Assembly (NCBI GenBank): GCA_964603985.1
Contig: CAZRXG010000015.1
Coordinates: 1-64,000 of the forward strand
Source of the DNA: CAZRXG01 sp964603985
GTDB taxonomy: Bacteria > Chloroflexota > Anaerolineae > Aggregatilineales > UBA3940
DNA: 64,000 bases
Reading direction: 5' to 3'
Position numbers and translations under genes: made by a program
Notes under the pieces: model-generated
What the model was told of the DNA's origin: nothing
The model's input: the letters and a program-made list of their open reading frames with translations, nothing else
The model's database searches: none
In this document: piece after piece, positions 34,603 through 42,777 of the stretch
How positions within the stretch are numbered: the stretch's first letter is position 1
How the letters are laid out: each line of letters begins with the position of its first letter

Positions 34603-35103
34603 CTATTGGCTGCGGGCCGTCTCGATGCGCCACACCATCGTCAGGGTGGTCTCGGTCACGCTCACCGATTGCAGCTTGCGGTTTGGGCGGCGCTTACCGG
34701 CCTTCTCCAGCCGCTGGGCGATGCGCTCGCTCCACTTCTCGACGCGCTCGTCGTCGGCCGGTTCGCCGTTGACCTTCACGTCGGAGATGGTGGCGGTCAG
34801 GCCCTCGTCCTTGACGCCCAGTTCCACGCGGAAGGTGATCTCGTCGATCTGCCCGCCTTCAGGCCGCTCGCGCTCCATCGCCACGTCGATGTAGCCGTCC
34901 TTCAGGTCGGCGCTCACGCTCTGAACCTGCGTGTCGTTCTCGCTGAGGGCCAGCTCAAGCTCCTGCTGGATGCTCTCCTCGGTCATCACCGACGTGGCGG
35001 TCAGCGAGCCGTCGGGGTTGCGCTCCACGTCGATGCTGCACGCGCTGACCAGCGCGCCGAGGCCGATCACCAGCATTGCTACCAGAACACTTCTGCCCTT
35101 CAT
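34603..35103 (-). CDS. Small lipoprotein of unknown function
   Basis: 166 residues from MKGRSVLVAMLVIGLG; AGGAGG lies ten bases upstream. Lipobox VSAC with Cys at ~22 predicts a lipid-anchored outer-face protein. The mature part alternates strands and charged helices (LTATSVMTEESIQQELELAL; RVELGVKDEGLTATISDVKVNG). No named family is recognised. It is a single-gene unit convergent with the GTPase. Confidence 0.82.
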   Translation of the reverse strand: MKGRSVLVAMLVIGLGALVSACSIDVERNPDGSLTATSVMTEESIQQELELALSENDTQVQSVSADLKDGYIDVAMERERPEGGQIDEITFRVELGVKDEGLTATISDVKVNGEPADDERVEKWSERIAQRLEKAGKRRPNRKLQSVSVTETTLTMVWRIETARSQ

Positions 35104-35343
35104 CTTAGATAAACCTCCTGATTGGCTTTTGCTCAACTCACCCTTATCCTGGCACACACGTGTAAACAGACATCCTCAAGGATGTAAAACGTGTGTAAAA
35201 TGCCGCCAGCACGGGGTTGATACGACGTAATGCCGCCGGTGAGTGACCTGCCCCCGGCTTCTCTGATCGCCTTTTCGCCTGCTCGGAATTGGCTATACTG
35301 AGTGGCGAGGGTCGGGTATGGTTCATCAATGTGAAAGGCAGTC

Positions 35344-37536
35344 ATGTCTCAAGTGATTCGTGAGCTTTCTCCTGGGCGCTTGCTCCCCGGCCTGGCTGCC
35401 GGTCTCGTTACAGCCATCATCCAGATCACGGTGGCAACCGCCTTTGCCGTGCTCGTCTTTTCGGGAGACCTTTCTGATTATGTCCCTGTTGGCGTTGGTT
35501 ATATGCTCTTTGCCGCCGTCGTCATCGCCACGTTGATGGGCCTGTTCAGCTCCTTCCCCGGCCTGGTCGCCGGACTTCAGGACAGCGCGGTGGCTATCCT
35601 GGCGCTTGTGTCAGCCGCGATTGTCCAGGGCATGCCGGCTTCTGCAACGCCTCAGGAGACATTCGCCACCGTTGTCGCCGCCGTCGCCCTCGCATCGCTG
35701 TTAACCGGAGTGGCTTTCTTGATCCTGGGATACTTCAAACTGGGGGACTTGATACGCTACATCCCTTACCCGGTAGTTGGGGGGTTCCTGGCGGGCACCG
35801 GCCTGCTGCTTGTCCAGGGCGCAGTTCTCGTGATGACCGATGCGCCCCTTGGTCCCTCCTTGACCCGGCCAGACTTGCTGGCAAAATGGCTCCCTGGGCT
35901 GGCCTTCGCCGTCCTCTTGTTGGTGGTGTCGCGCCGCTCCGGGCATTTCCTGATCATGCCGGGGATGCTGCTGGCGGCCAGCGTGATTTTCTTCGTGGTC
36001 TTGTGGTTGGCCCACATCACCGCCGCCGAGGCAACTGCTCAGGGTTGGTTGTTAGGCTCGCTTCCTGAAGGTGGGCTTTGGCAGCCGCCGACTCTGTCTG
36101 ACCTTGGACGGGTGAATTGGTCGGTCCTGCGGGGGCAGGTTGGCAGTCTGGCGGCCATCGTCCTCGTCAGCGTCCTGTCGCTTTTGCTTAATGCAACCGG
36201 GATCGAGCTCGTTACCGGGCACGAGATGGATTTGAATCGTGAGCTCACGGTTGCCGGTGTTGCTAATCTCGTCGCGGGCCTGGGCGGTGGAATGGTTGGC
36301 TTTCATGTTCTGAGTGACACGGCCCTGGTTCACAAGATGGGTGTCCGGGGCCGCATGGGGGGCGTCGTCCTGTCTGCGGTGTGCGGTGCTGTGCTGTTGG
36401 CCGGTGGCTCTCTGCTGTCCCTGTTCCCCAACTTTGTTCTCGGTGGCTTGCTGCTCTTCCTTGGTTTAGGCTTCCTGATCGAGTGGATATATGATGCCTG
36501 GTTCACGCTGCCCCGGATCGATTACCTGCTCGTCGTTCTGATCCTGGTCGTCGTTGGCGCGGTTGGCTTCTTGCAAGGCGTTGGTCTGGGTGTGGTTGTG
36601 GCCGTGATTTTGTTCGTCGTCGATTACAGCCGCATCAACGTGGTCAAGCACCAACTCTCAGGCACCAGTCATCATAGCAATGTCGAGCGTCCCCGGCTCT
36701 ATCGTCAGTTGCTGCGCCGGAAGGGACATTGGCTCCACATCCTCAAACTGCATGGGTTCATCTTCTTTGGTACGGCCAACAGGCTGTTTGAGCAGGTTCG
36801 TCGGCGCGCAAATGACTTGAGCTCGCCGTCGCCGCGTTACGTGGTGCTCGATTTCCGGCTGGTAACCGGCCTCGACTCTTCCGCCGCGTTCAGCTTCGCG
36901 AAGATGAGGCAACTGGCGGAAAGGGAGAACATCGTCCTGGTTTTTACACATCTCTCAACTGAGATTCGTCGCCAGTTGGAAAGGGTGGCCTTTGAGGGTG
37001 GGGAGGTGCGCGTCTTTCCGGACCTGGATCATGGCGTCGAGTGGTGCGAGGACCAGATGATTGCGACCTTCGAGAGCGTGGGGCTTGCGGCGAGGTCGCA
37101 GACCTTGATGCAGCAATTGGGAGATGCCCTGCCCCAGGCCGATGGCTTCGCCGGGCTGCGGAAATATCTCAGCCGGAAGGAGGTTCAGCCGGGGGATTGT
37201 CTCGTGCGTCAGGGCGATGCGCCCGGTGGGATTTACTTCATTGAGACAGGGCGGGTGACCTGTCAGCTTGAGCTTGCCGATGGCAGCGTAGTCCGCCTGC
37301 GCACGATGGATGCGGGTACGGTTGTCGGCGAGTTGGGCACGTATTTGAAAGCGCCTGCTACTGCGTTGGTCGTCGCCGGACAGCCCACGACGCTGCTTCA
37401 CTTATCGGTGGATGCACTCAGGCAGATGGAAACTGAAGACCCTGAGTTGGCGTTGGCGTTCCACCGCTTTATGGCGGAGTTGATGGCCGAACGGGTGGCT
37501 TCTACCAATGACACGATAGAGGCGTTGCTCCAGTAG
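35344..37536 (+). CDS. SulP-family anion transporter with STAS and cyclic-nucleotide-binding domains
   Basis: 730 residues. About twelve membrane segments (residues ~10-440) with SulP features, then a STAS domain (~464-575, HILKLHGFIFFGTANRLFEQV ... FRLVTGLDSSAAFSF), then a Crp-type cyclic-nucleotide-binding domain (~600-715, PGDCLVRQGDAPGGIYFIETGRV ... GTVVGELGTYL). SulP proteins move sulfate, bicarbonate or other anions, and the STAS part is their usual regulatory tail. The extra cNMP domain suggests gating by a nucleotide. A TATACT -10 box lies at 35293-35298, but no clear -35 is seen. Confidence 0.92.
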   Translation: MSQVIRELSPGRLLPGLAAGLVTAIIQITVATAFAVLVFSGDLSDYVPVGVGYMLFAAVVIATLMGLFSSFPGLVAGLQDSAVAILALVSAAIVQGMPASATPQETFATVVAAVALASLLTGVAFLILGYFKLGDLIRYIPYPVVGGFLAGTGLLLVQGAVLVMTDAPLGPSLTRPDLLAKWLPGLAFAVLLLVVSRRSGHFLIMPGMLLAASVIFFVVLWLAHITAAEATAQGWLLGSLPEGGLWQPPTLSDLGRVNWSVLRGQVGSLAAIVLVSVLSLLLNATGIELVTGHEMDLNRELTVAGVANLVAGLGGGMVGFHVLSDTALVHKMGVRGRMGGVVLSAVCGAVLLAGGSLLSLFPNFVLGGLLLFLGLGFLIEWIYDAWFTLPRIDYLLVVLILVVVGAVGFLQGVGLGVVVAVILFVVDYSRINVVKHQLSGTSHHSNVERPRLYRQLLRRKGHWLHILKLHGFIFFGTANRLFEQVRRRANDLSSPSPRYVVLDFRLVTGLDSSAAFSFAKMRQLAERENIVLVFTHLSTEIRRQLERVAFEGGEVRVFPDLDHGVEWCEDQMIATFESVGLAARSQTLMQQLGDALPQADGFAGLRKYLSRKEVQPGDCLVRQGDAPGGIYFIETGRVTCQLELADGSVVRLRTMDAGTVVGELGTYLKAPATALVVAGQPTTLLHLSVDALRQMETEDPELALAFHRFMAELMAERVASTNDTIEALLQ

Positions 37537-37555
37537 CGGAACAGCCGCGATGCGC

Positions 37556-39211
37556 TCAGCCGTCCCCCTGGCCGTAGATCCACTGGCCGAAGAGCAGCCC
37601 GGCCTCCTCCCCGAAGTGCTCAAGCATCAGCCGCTCGACGTCGGCGGTGTGCGCGATGCGGTAGCGGTAGGTCTCGTAGTAGGCTCGCAGGAAGTCGCGC
37701 ATCAGGTCGGGGCCGTAGGTGTCGTACAGGTGGCCGTAGAACAGCGCCCCGGCCCGGTAGACGAACACGTTGTAGGCTTCTTGATCGGCGTATGCGCCGG
37801 TCGCCAGGCCCACCGGGAGCTGGGGCTTGCCGGTCAGGCGGTAGATGTCGGTCTGCTTTTGCTGGTACTCGCGTACCGCTTCGGCCCCCGCCTCGCCCTT
37901 CGTCGTGCGGAAGTACACCTCGACGCTGTACTCGGCCAGTGCCTCGTCCAGCCAGGGCTCGTCGACCTGGTTGCTGCCCACCACACTGTACCACCATTGG
38001 TGAGCCACCTCGTGGGCGGTCAGCCACTCCAGCGTGTAGCTGTCCTCGTTCCACAGTGCGTTGTTGAGGTAGATCAGGCCGGGGTACTCGACGCCCACCA
38101 CGATGAATGGGGCCTGCACCACGTCAAGCTCGGCGAAGGGGTATGGTCCGAACTGCTCGTCGAAGATCGCGAGTGCCGTTTGTGCGAAGTCCATCACCTG
38201 CTGATCGCGCCCGTGGCCGCCCGGCCATGACCACACGTTGACGGTGATGCCCGCCTCGGTCGCGCTCAGCAGCTCGAGGTGATCGCTCAGCATCAGCGCG
38301 AACTCGCGCACCGGGCCGGTGGTGATGGTGTAGGTGGTCGTGCCGTCGCCGTTGGGGGCTGCCTCGACCGTGTGGCCGCTGCTGGCCATCGCCAGCCCGT
38401 CCGGTGCGGTCAACTGCACGTCAAACAGGGCCGTCCCCCCGTAGACCGGGTCGCCCACGCCCGCCGGTTGGCCCGTCCACCACATCCCACCCGGCTCGTA
38501 GACCGACAGCGTCGGGAACAGCCCGAACAGGGCGATCACGCCCTTGAAGTCGGCCAGACGCCCGTCGCCGTACTGGAAGTCGGGGGCCAGCTCGAGTGCA
38601 AATGCCAGGTCGATGTCGACCGCCTCGCCGGGGGCCAGCGTCCGGCCAAGCTCCACCTGTAGAGCCGTGTTGCCCTGCTGCAAGTGCATCCCGGCGGGCT
38701 GACCGTCGATGGCAGCCGACTCGACGGTCAGGAGGGGCAGGTCGCCTTGCTCTGGGGCGTAGACGTTGGGATACAGACGGAAGTACACGCTGTCGCAGGG
38801 CGCGGCGTCGACCGGGTTGTGGAAGCGCACCCGCTCGGTGCCGTCGACGTGCACGGGGTCGTCGCGCATCGTCAGTGATACCCAGTAGCGCGTCCCGGCG
38901 GCGTGCGCGTCAACGTCGCCCTGGAAGCCTTCGCGCATCGCCAGGTGGTGTGCCGACACGCCCTCGTCGATGATGACCGGTATCGGCGTCGTGGCGACGG
39001 CCTGTGCCTGGGTGGTGGCCTCGGTGGTGGGTGGTGGTGTGTTGGTCGGGGGCACCGGCAGTGGTGTGCCGGTCGGGATGGCGGTGGGTGGGGGCGGTGT
39101 GGTGGCCTCGATGGTGGGGTGGGTGCAGCCCGTGACCACGACGCCTGCCAGGATCAGCGCGCGGATGGCGTGCGCCGAACAGCAGTTGAGTTTGTGCATC
39201 GGAGGTCTCAT
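37556..39211 (-). CDS. M1-family zinc aminopeptidase, lipoprotein
   Basis: 551 residues. Signal peptide with lipobox VTGC (Cys ~29) and a Pro/Thr-rich stalk to ~residue 75 place it on the cell surface. The catalytic HEVAHQWW zinc motif with the third ligand in WLDEALAEYS is intact, and GVEYPGLIY stands where the family has its exopeptidase motif. Such enzymes remove N-terminal residues from peptides outside the cell. The ATG at 39199 (MHKLNCC) is an alternative start four codons downstream. It is transcribed convergently with the SulP gene, whose stop is 19 bases away. Confidence 0.9.
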   Translation of the reverse strand: MRPPMHKLNCCSAHAIRALILAGVVVTGCTHPTIEATTPPPPTAIPTGTPLPVPPTNTPPPTTEATTQAQAVATTPIPVIIDEGVSAHHLAMREGFQGDVDAHAAGTRYWVSLTMRDDPVHVDGTERVRFHNPVDAAPCDSVYFRLYPNVYAPEQGDLPLLTVESAAIDGQPAGMHLQQGNTALQVELGRTLAPGEAVDIDLAFALELAPDFQYGDGRLADFKGVIALFGLFPTLSVYEPGGMWWTGQPAGVGDPVYGGTALFDVQLTAPDGLAMASSGHTVEAAPNGDGTTTYTITTGPVREFALMLSDHLELLSATEAGITVNVWSWPGGHGRDQQVMDFAQTALAIFDEQFGPYPFAELDVVQAPFIVVGVEYPGLIYLNNALWNEDSYTLEWLTAHEVAHQWWYSVVGSNQVDEPWLDEALAEYSVEVYFRTTKGEAGAEAVREYQQKQTDIYRLTGKPQLPVGLATGAYADQEAYNVFVYRAGALFYGHLYDTYGPDLMRDFLRAYYETYRYRIAHTADVERLMLEHFGEEAGLLFGQWIYGQGDG

Positions 39212-39269
39212 GATGCTTCCAGTATATGCACGCCTGGACGGTGGGGCAACAGGGGGGCTGCCCGCCTGC

Positions 39270-39335
39270 CGGTCATTGTTTGCTCCCCCACTCCCGACCC
39301 CTCCCCCGGTACCGTCAGGCTCGTCAGACCGGGGG
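39270..39335 (+). repeat. Fragment of the palindromic MITE-like family
   Basis: GGTCATTGTTTGCTCCCCCACTCCCGACCCCTCCCCC matches the left half of the family. The inner stem is degraded and the right half absent; it overlaps the last codons of the gene at 39324. Confidence 0.5.
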
Positions 39336-40283
39336 GTCAGCGCGAAAGTGTCTCTTGACGAACACGACGAGCGCCACGGTCACGAGAAGGGGAACGGCGA
39401 CCATCACGGTGATGTGGTGGCTCTGGAAGGGCACGTTCTGGAAGGCCGCCGTTTCCAGGGGTGGGAAGCTCAGCAGCAGCAGAATATCGCCGAAGGTGTA
39501 GCGTGGCAGCGTGACCAGCGACGACAGCGTCAGGGCGCCGAAGGTGATCAGCGTGCCCCACCAGGCCCATAGCTTCAACCGCGCAAGGCCCCAGATAAGC
39601 CCCACCAGCACCAGGATCACCACGTCAAGGGCGACGATGCCGTGTAGATTGGACAGCAGCGTGCCGAACAAGGGGAAAAGGCCGTGCAGCAGGATCATGA
39701 CGTGCAGCGCCAGAACGTACAGGCACAGCAGCGCGCACAGCACCCGCACGGCCAGTGGGATCGAGTCAAGCCAGGAGGGGGTAGGGTCTGTGCGCTCAAA
39801 GGTGGCCTGTACGTCTTTGCTTTGATAGAAGCGGATCAGCCCCACCGGCACGATGGGATAGGCGATCAGGGCGAATGGCAGCGACGCCAAAAGCGTGCCC
39901 GGCGTGGGGTCCTTGGCCTGAATGAATATCAGGTAAGTCACGATCATCAGCGGGAATCCCGCCAATACCCAGAACCACAGCAAAGTCAGCGTCAGCGCCC
40001 TGGCCCATCGACGGCCTGCCAGGTGCCCGTATCCCAGGGAGATGCCGGTGATGGCGATCAGGTAGTAGCCCACAATCTGGGTGGCGATGTTGGCAAACAT
40101 GAACGACCCCACGCCAAACCCCTCGTAGTGGAGGCGGCCTCCCTCGGAGAACAGGTAGAAGCAGTACATCTCGACCGGCCCGATAAACGCGACGGCAATG
40201 CCGGTCAGAAGCATGAGCGCGCCGATAGCCTTGAGGATCAGGCCCCGGTCGCGGTGCTCTGAATTGTCAGTCGTATCGTGCAT
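39324..40283 (-). CDS. Polytopic membrane protein of unknown function
   Basis: 319 residues from MHDTTDNSEHRDRG; an upstream in-frame extension to 40463 is rejected because AGGGGGAC precedes the start at 40283. About eight membrane segments and short loops; FIGPVEMYCFYLFSEGG in the first third looks distinctive, but no family is recognised. The extreme C-terminus reads into a fragment of a dispersed repeat, so the end may have been altered by the insertion. Confidence 0.78.
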   Translation of the reverse strand: MHDTTDNSEHRDRGLILKAIGALMLLTGIAVAFIGPVEMYCFYLFSEGGRLHYEGFGVGSFMFANIATQIVGYYLIAITGISLGYGHLAGRRWARALTLTLLWFWVLAGFPLMIVTYLIFIQAKDPTPGTLLASLPFALIAYPIVPVGLIRFYQSKDVQATFERTDPTPSWLDSIPLAVRVLCALLCLYVLALHVMILLHGLFPLFGTLLSNLHGIVALDVVILVLVGLIWGLARLKLWAWWGTLITFGALTLSSLVTLPRYTFGDILLLLSFPPLETAAFQNVPFQSHHITVMVAVPLLVTVALVVFVKRHFRADPPV

Positions 40284-40477
40284 TTGTCCCCCTGGAGTTT
40301 GTGCCCCGGCTCCCCATAAAAGATAACACCGCTGCGGTGTAGTTTTGCGACAGGCGGCCTGTGAGTCTTTCGTTCCTTCATACAATTCGTGCCGTCCACC
40401 CATTTGCGTAATGGGCGAGAATAGGCGAGACTCCGGCCAACAAATCCACACCCTGCTTGACAAGGAGGTTCAGCATC

Positions 40478-40873
40478 ATGTCCTACACTATCGAGGTGCT
40501 CCCTGGCGAGCCGATCATCTTCTCCAAGCTCTCCAAATCTTTCAGCATCGAGCGCGATCTACCGGTGGCGATAGACACAATATTCGAACTGTTGGAAGGT
40601 ATGGACGGGAAGTGTTTCTTCATTGTCGATTCGGGAGGATTCGTTCCCGACCTGCAGGGCATCGTGACCAGCGCCAGCATGATGGCCAGAGGCGAGGACC
40701 CCGTATGGCACCATCCCAACATATGGGAGGTTATCGTGGTTACGTCGGCAAACATTGTTAAGATGAGCGTTGATGGACTTCGACATGCGGCGTTTGGGCA
40801 TCTGAAAATCCAGGCCTTCAGCACGCCCGAAGAAGCGCTGGCCTACGCCCGTGGGAAGATCGCCGGGGAATGA
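40478..40873 (+). CDS. Small soluble protein, possibly STAS-like
   Basis: 131 residues from MSYTIEVLPGEPIIFSKL; AAGGAGG (40462-40468) gives a strong ribosome site. The pattern of strands and helices, with a central loop and a C-terminal FSTPEEALAYARGKI, is like that of SpoIIAA/STAS-type sensor proteins of this size, but no signature is certain. It is monocistronic and followed by a repeat-containing gap. Confidence 0.72.
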   Translation: MSYTIEVLPGEPIIFSKLSKSFSIERDLPVAIDTIFELLEGMDGKCFFIVDSGGFVPDLQGIVTSASMMARGEDPVWHHPNIWEVIVVTSANIVKMSVDGLRHAAFGHLKIQAFSTPEEALAYARGKIAGE

Positions 40874-41094
40874 AAGAACTGGTGCTTCGTTAAGTTGGTT
40901 TTGCCTCCCTTCTTGGGCACCCTCATCGCCGCTGCGCTCCGATGTGTCGCCCGCGCATGGGGGGACGGACGATCCGTTGGGCTTCGCAGGGGGGTGGGGG
41001 CTTCCTGGAAATGGAGTGAATGAGCTACCAATGCCCTGCAAAGGGGGAGGCTTTTGGTGACAATTTGTTCGTGCCTCCCGCCAGAACCCGGCAT
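40874..41094. other. Intergenic region with degraded repeats
   Basis: No gene is seen. GTTAAGTTGGTTTTGCC at 40889-40905 matches the start of the 5216-5354 repeat, and GGGGGGACGGACGATCCGTTGGGCTTC near 40960-40986 is the inverse of the 7242-7277 block. Confidence 0.6.
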
Positions 41095-41123
41095 TTGATA
41101 CCTGGTCTGCTTGCGATTATAAT
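41095..41123 (+). promoter_or_regulatory. Sigma70-type promoter of the gene at 41251
   Basis: -35 TTGATA (41095-41100), 17 bases, -10 TATAAT (41118-41123). A second TATAAT at 41139-41144 lacks a good -35. Confidence 0.65.
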
Positions 41124-41162
41124 CCCGCTACCGGGTGATATAATCCAACGGGCACGTGACAG

Positions 41163-41186
41163 AGGTGCCGCCAGCGGCACCTTTTT
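41163..41186 (+). terminator. Intrinsic terminator in the 5' leader of the gene at 41251
   Basis: AGGTGCCG-CCAG-CGGCACCT is a perfect stem followed by TTTTT (41182-41186). It starts only about 33 bases after the expected transcription start (near 41130) and 64 bases before the start codon, an arrangement typical of attenuators. Alternatively it ends read-through from upstream. Confidence 0.7.
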
Positions 41187-41250
41187 GCCTTATGCGGGCG
41201 AGACCGTCGCCCCAGCCAATAAACTAAGCGAAGTGGGGGAGTCAAACAGT

Positions 41251-42648
41251 ATGCTAGTCCACGAACAACCAACAACGACCACCAGACACCCGGAGAGGGT
41301 ATACACATGGCAGCCAAGGGCGTTCAATGTGTGGGTGGGCACGGAGCCTTACAACGCTTTGCAGGCACGCTTCCTGGCGCAGCTGCGGAAGCGCCTGGAG
41401 GCGCAAGGCTGCATCTTTGTCGAGGTGCCGGAGCAGGAGACAAAGCTTGGTCCGGTGGCCCACCTGGCTATCGCCTTCGGTAGGGACCTTGAGGAAGAGA
41501 TCAGTCCCGTGACGCTGGTGGGGCGTATGCCCAAGCCGCGTGGCATGATGCTGGTCGTCAACGCGGTTGGCCGCATCCCGGCCATGCGCCTGTTCGACCT
41601 GGCGCGTGGACAGCTTGTCAGGAAGGCGGGCCACATCGGCGTCACGCTGGAGGGCAGGCTGGACGGTGCGCGCATCGAGCGGGCGCTGTGGGCCAGTATG
41701 GCGGGCAACAATCGCCTGCTCGATGGGGCCGAGAGCGCGATCCTGGACAGCCTGGCGCTGCGCGTGGAGGCGCACGTCAGCGCCCAGAAGATCAACGACC
41801 ACGCGGGAGACGTTGAGACGCCGATGACGTGGGCCGAGTGGAGCGCGTCGCCCGTCCACGCGGACATCGCCCGTGCGGCGCGCGCGCTGGGAAAGGCCGG
41901 GATCATCGAGGACGAGGTGCCGCTGGGGCAGTATGGCTCAGGCGGCCAGGTGCGCCACGTGCTGCGTTTTCTGAAGCGGGCGGCGCTGGGCGAGGGCATG
42001 CGCAGCCAGCTTGACCTTGACCTGGGCGTCATGGGGGTGACGACCTCCGGCGGCAACAAGATCAGCGTCAGCGATGACGCCGAAGAAGCGCACATCGTGC
42101 CGGTCAGCCAGTTGACGCAGACGGGCTACGTGCGGGCCATCCCGGAGGACTGCCCGGTCAGCTACATCTCGCCGTCGGTGGAAACGCACGAGAACGGCAT
42201 GGTGTACCTGGCCGACGCGCTGGTCAATGCCGGTCTGGTCGACAGCTTTGACAGCTTCCTGGGCTACCTGGAAGCTCACTTTGCTCGGCATGAGCGGATC
42301 GACATCCTGCCGCAGGGGACGTGGCACAAGGTAACGGCCATCGACCACTTTCACCGGCAGCCCAGGCTGGACAGCATCAAGGAGTCGGAACGGGTGGAGA
42401 TCGTCTACCCGGACACGGAGCGCTTCCCGGAGATCGATTTTCCGTGTGGCGTGCGCGAGGCGGAGCTGCATCTGCTCTCGGCGCTGTTCAAGTCGGAGCT
42501 GTTTCTCACGCCGGAGCCGCTGGGTGAGCGTGCGATCGTCGTCGTGCTGCCGGGACACGGGTCGGTGGCGCTGTACGGCGGGCCGCGCGACGAGCTGACC
42601 GACCTGCTGGTGAGTGGGATGGAGATGGAGGAGATCGTGCGGATATAG
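41251..42648 (+). CDS. Conserved-looking soluble protein of unknown function
   Basis: 465 residues from MLVHEQPTTTTRHPERVY. The open frame extends upstream to 41020, but that part covers the promoter and terminator and is not coding. GGGGGAG ends about 11 bases before the ATG. The protein is soluble, rich in mixed alpha/beta patterns, with a long region like WQPRAFNVWVGTEPYNALQ at the start and IVVVLPGHGSVALYGGPRDEL near the end. I do not recognise its family. Its leader contains a promoter and an intrinsic terminator, so expression may be controlled by attenuation. Confidence 0.78.
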   Translation: MLVHEQPTTTTRHPERVYTWQPRAFNVWVGTEPYNALQARFLAQLRKRLEAQGCIFVEVPEQETKLGPVAHLAIAFGRDLEEEISPVTLVGRMPKPRGMMLVVNAVGRIPAMRLFDLARGQLVRKAGHIGVTLEGRLDGARIERALWASMAGNNRLLDGAESAILDSLALRVEAHVSAQKINDHAGDVETPMTWAEWSASPVHADIARAARALGKAGIIEDEVPLGQYGSGGQVRHVLRFLKRAALGEGMRSQLDLDLGVMGVTTSGGNKISVSDDAEEAHIVPVSQLTQTGYVRAIPEDCPVSYISPSVETHENGMVYLADALVNAGLVDSFDSFLGYLEAHFARHERIDILPQGTWHKVTAIDHFHRQPRLDSIKESERVEIVYPDTERFPEIDFPCGVREAELHLLSALFKSELFLTPEPLGERAIVVVLPGHGSVALYGGPRDELTDLLVSGMEMEEIVRI

Positions 42649-42700
42649 GAGGCAGGCGCACGAACCTGCTCCTGAGTGTCTATCCGTCCGGTCGCCGCGC

Positions 42701-42727
42701 ACCCCGGATCGTTGTGTCCGGGGTCTT
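42701..42727 (+). terminator. Stem-loop after the gene at 41251
   Basis: ACCCCGGA-TCGTTGTG-TCCGGGGT pairs perfectly and is followed by CTTTG, a weak U tract, 53 bases past the stop codon. Confidence 0.55.
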
Positions 42728-42777
42728 TGATGTTGCGGCGGCCCCCGGTTCTTTCTAAACAAGGAGAAGGTGCACGC

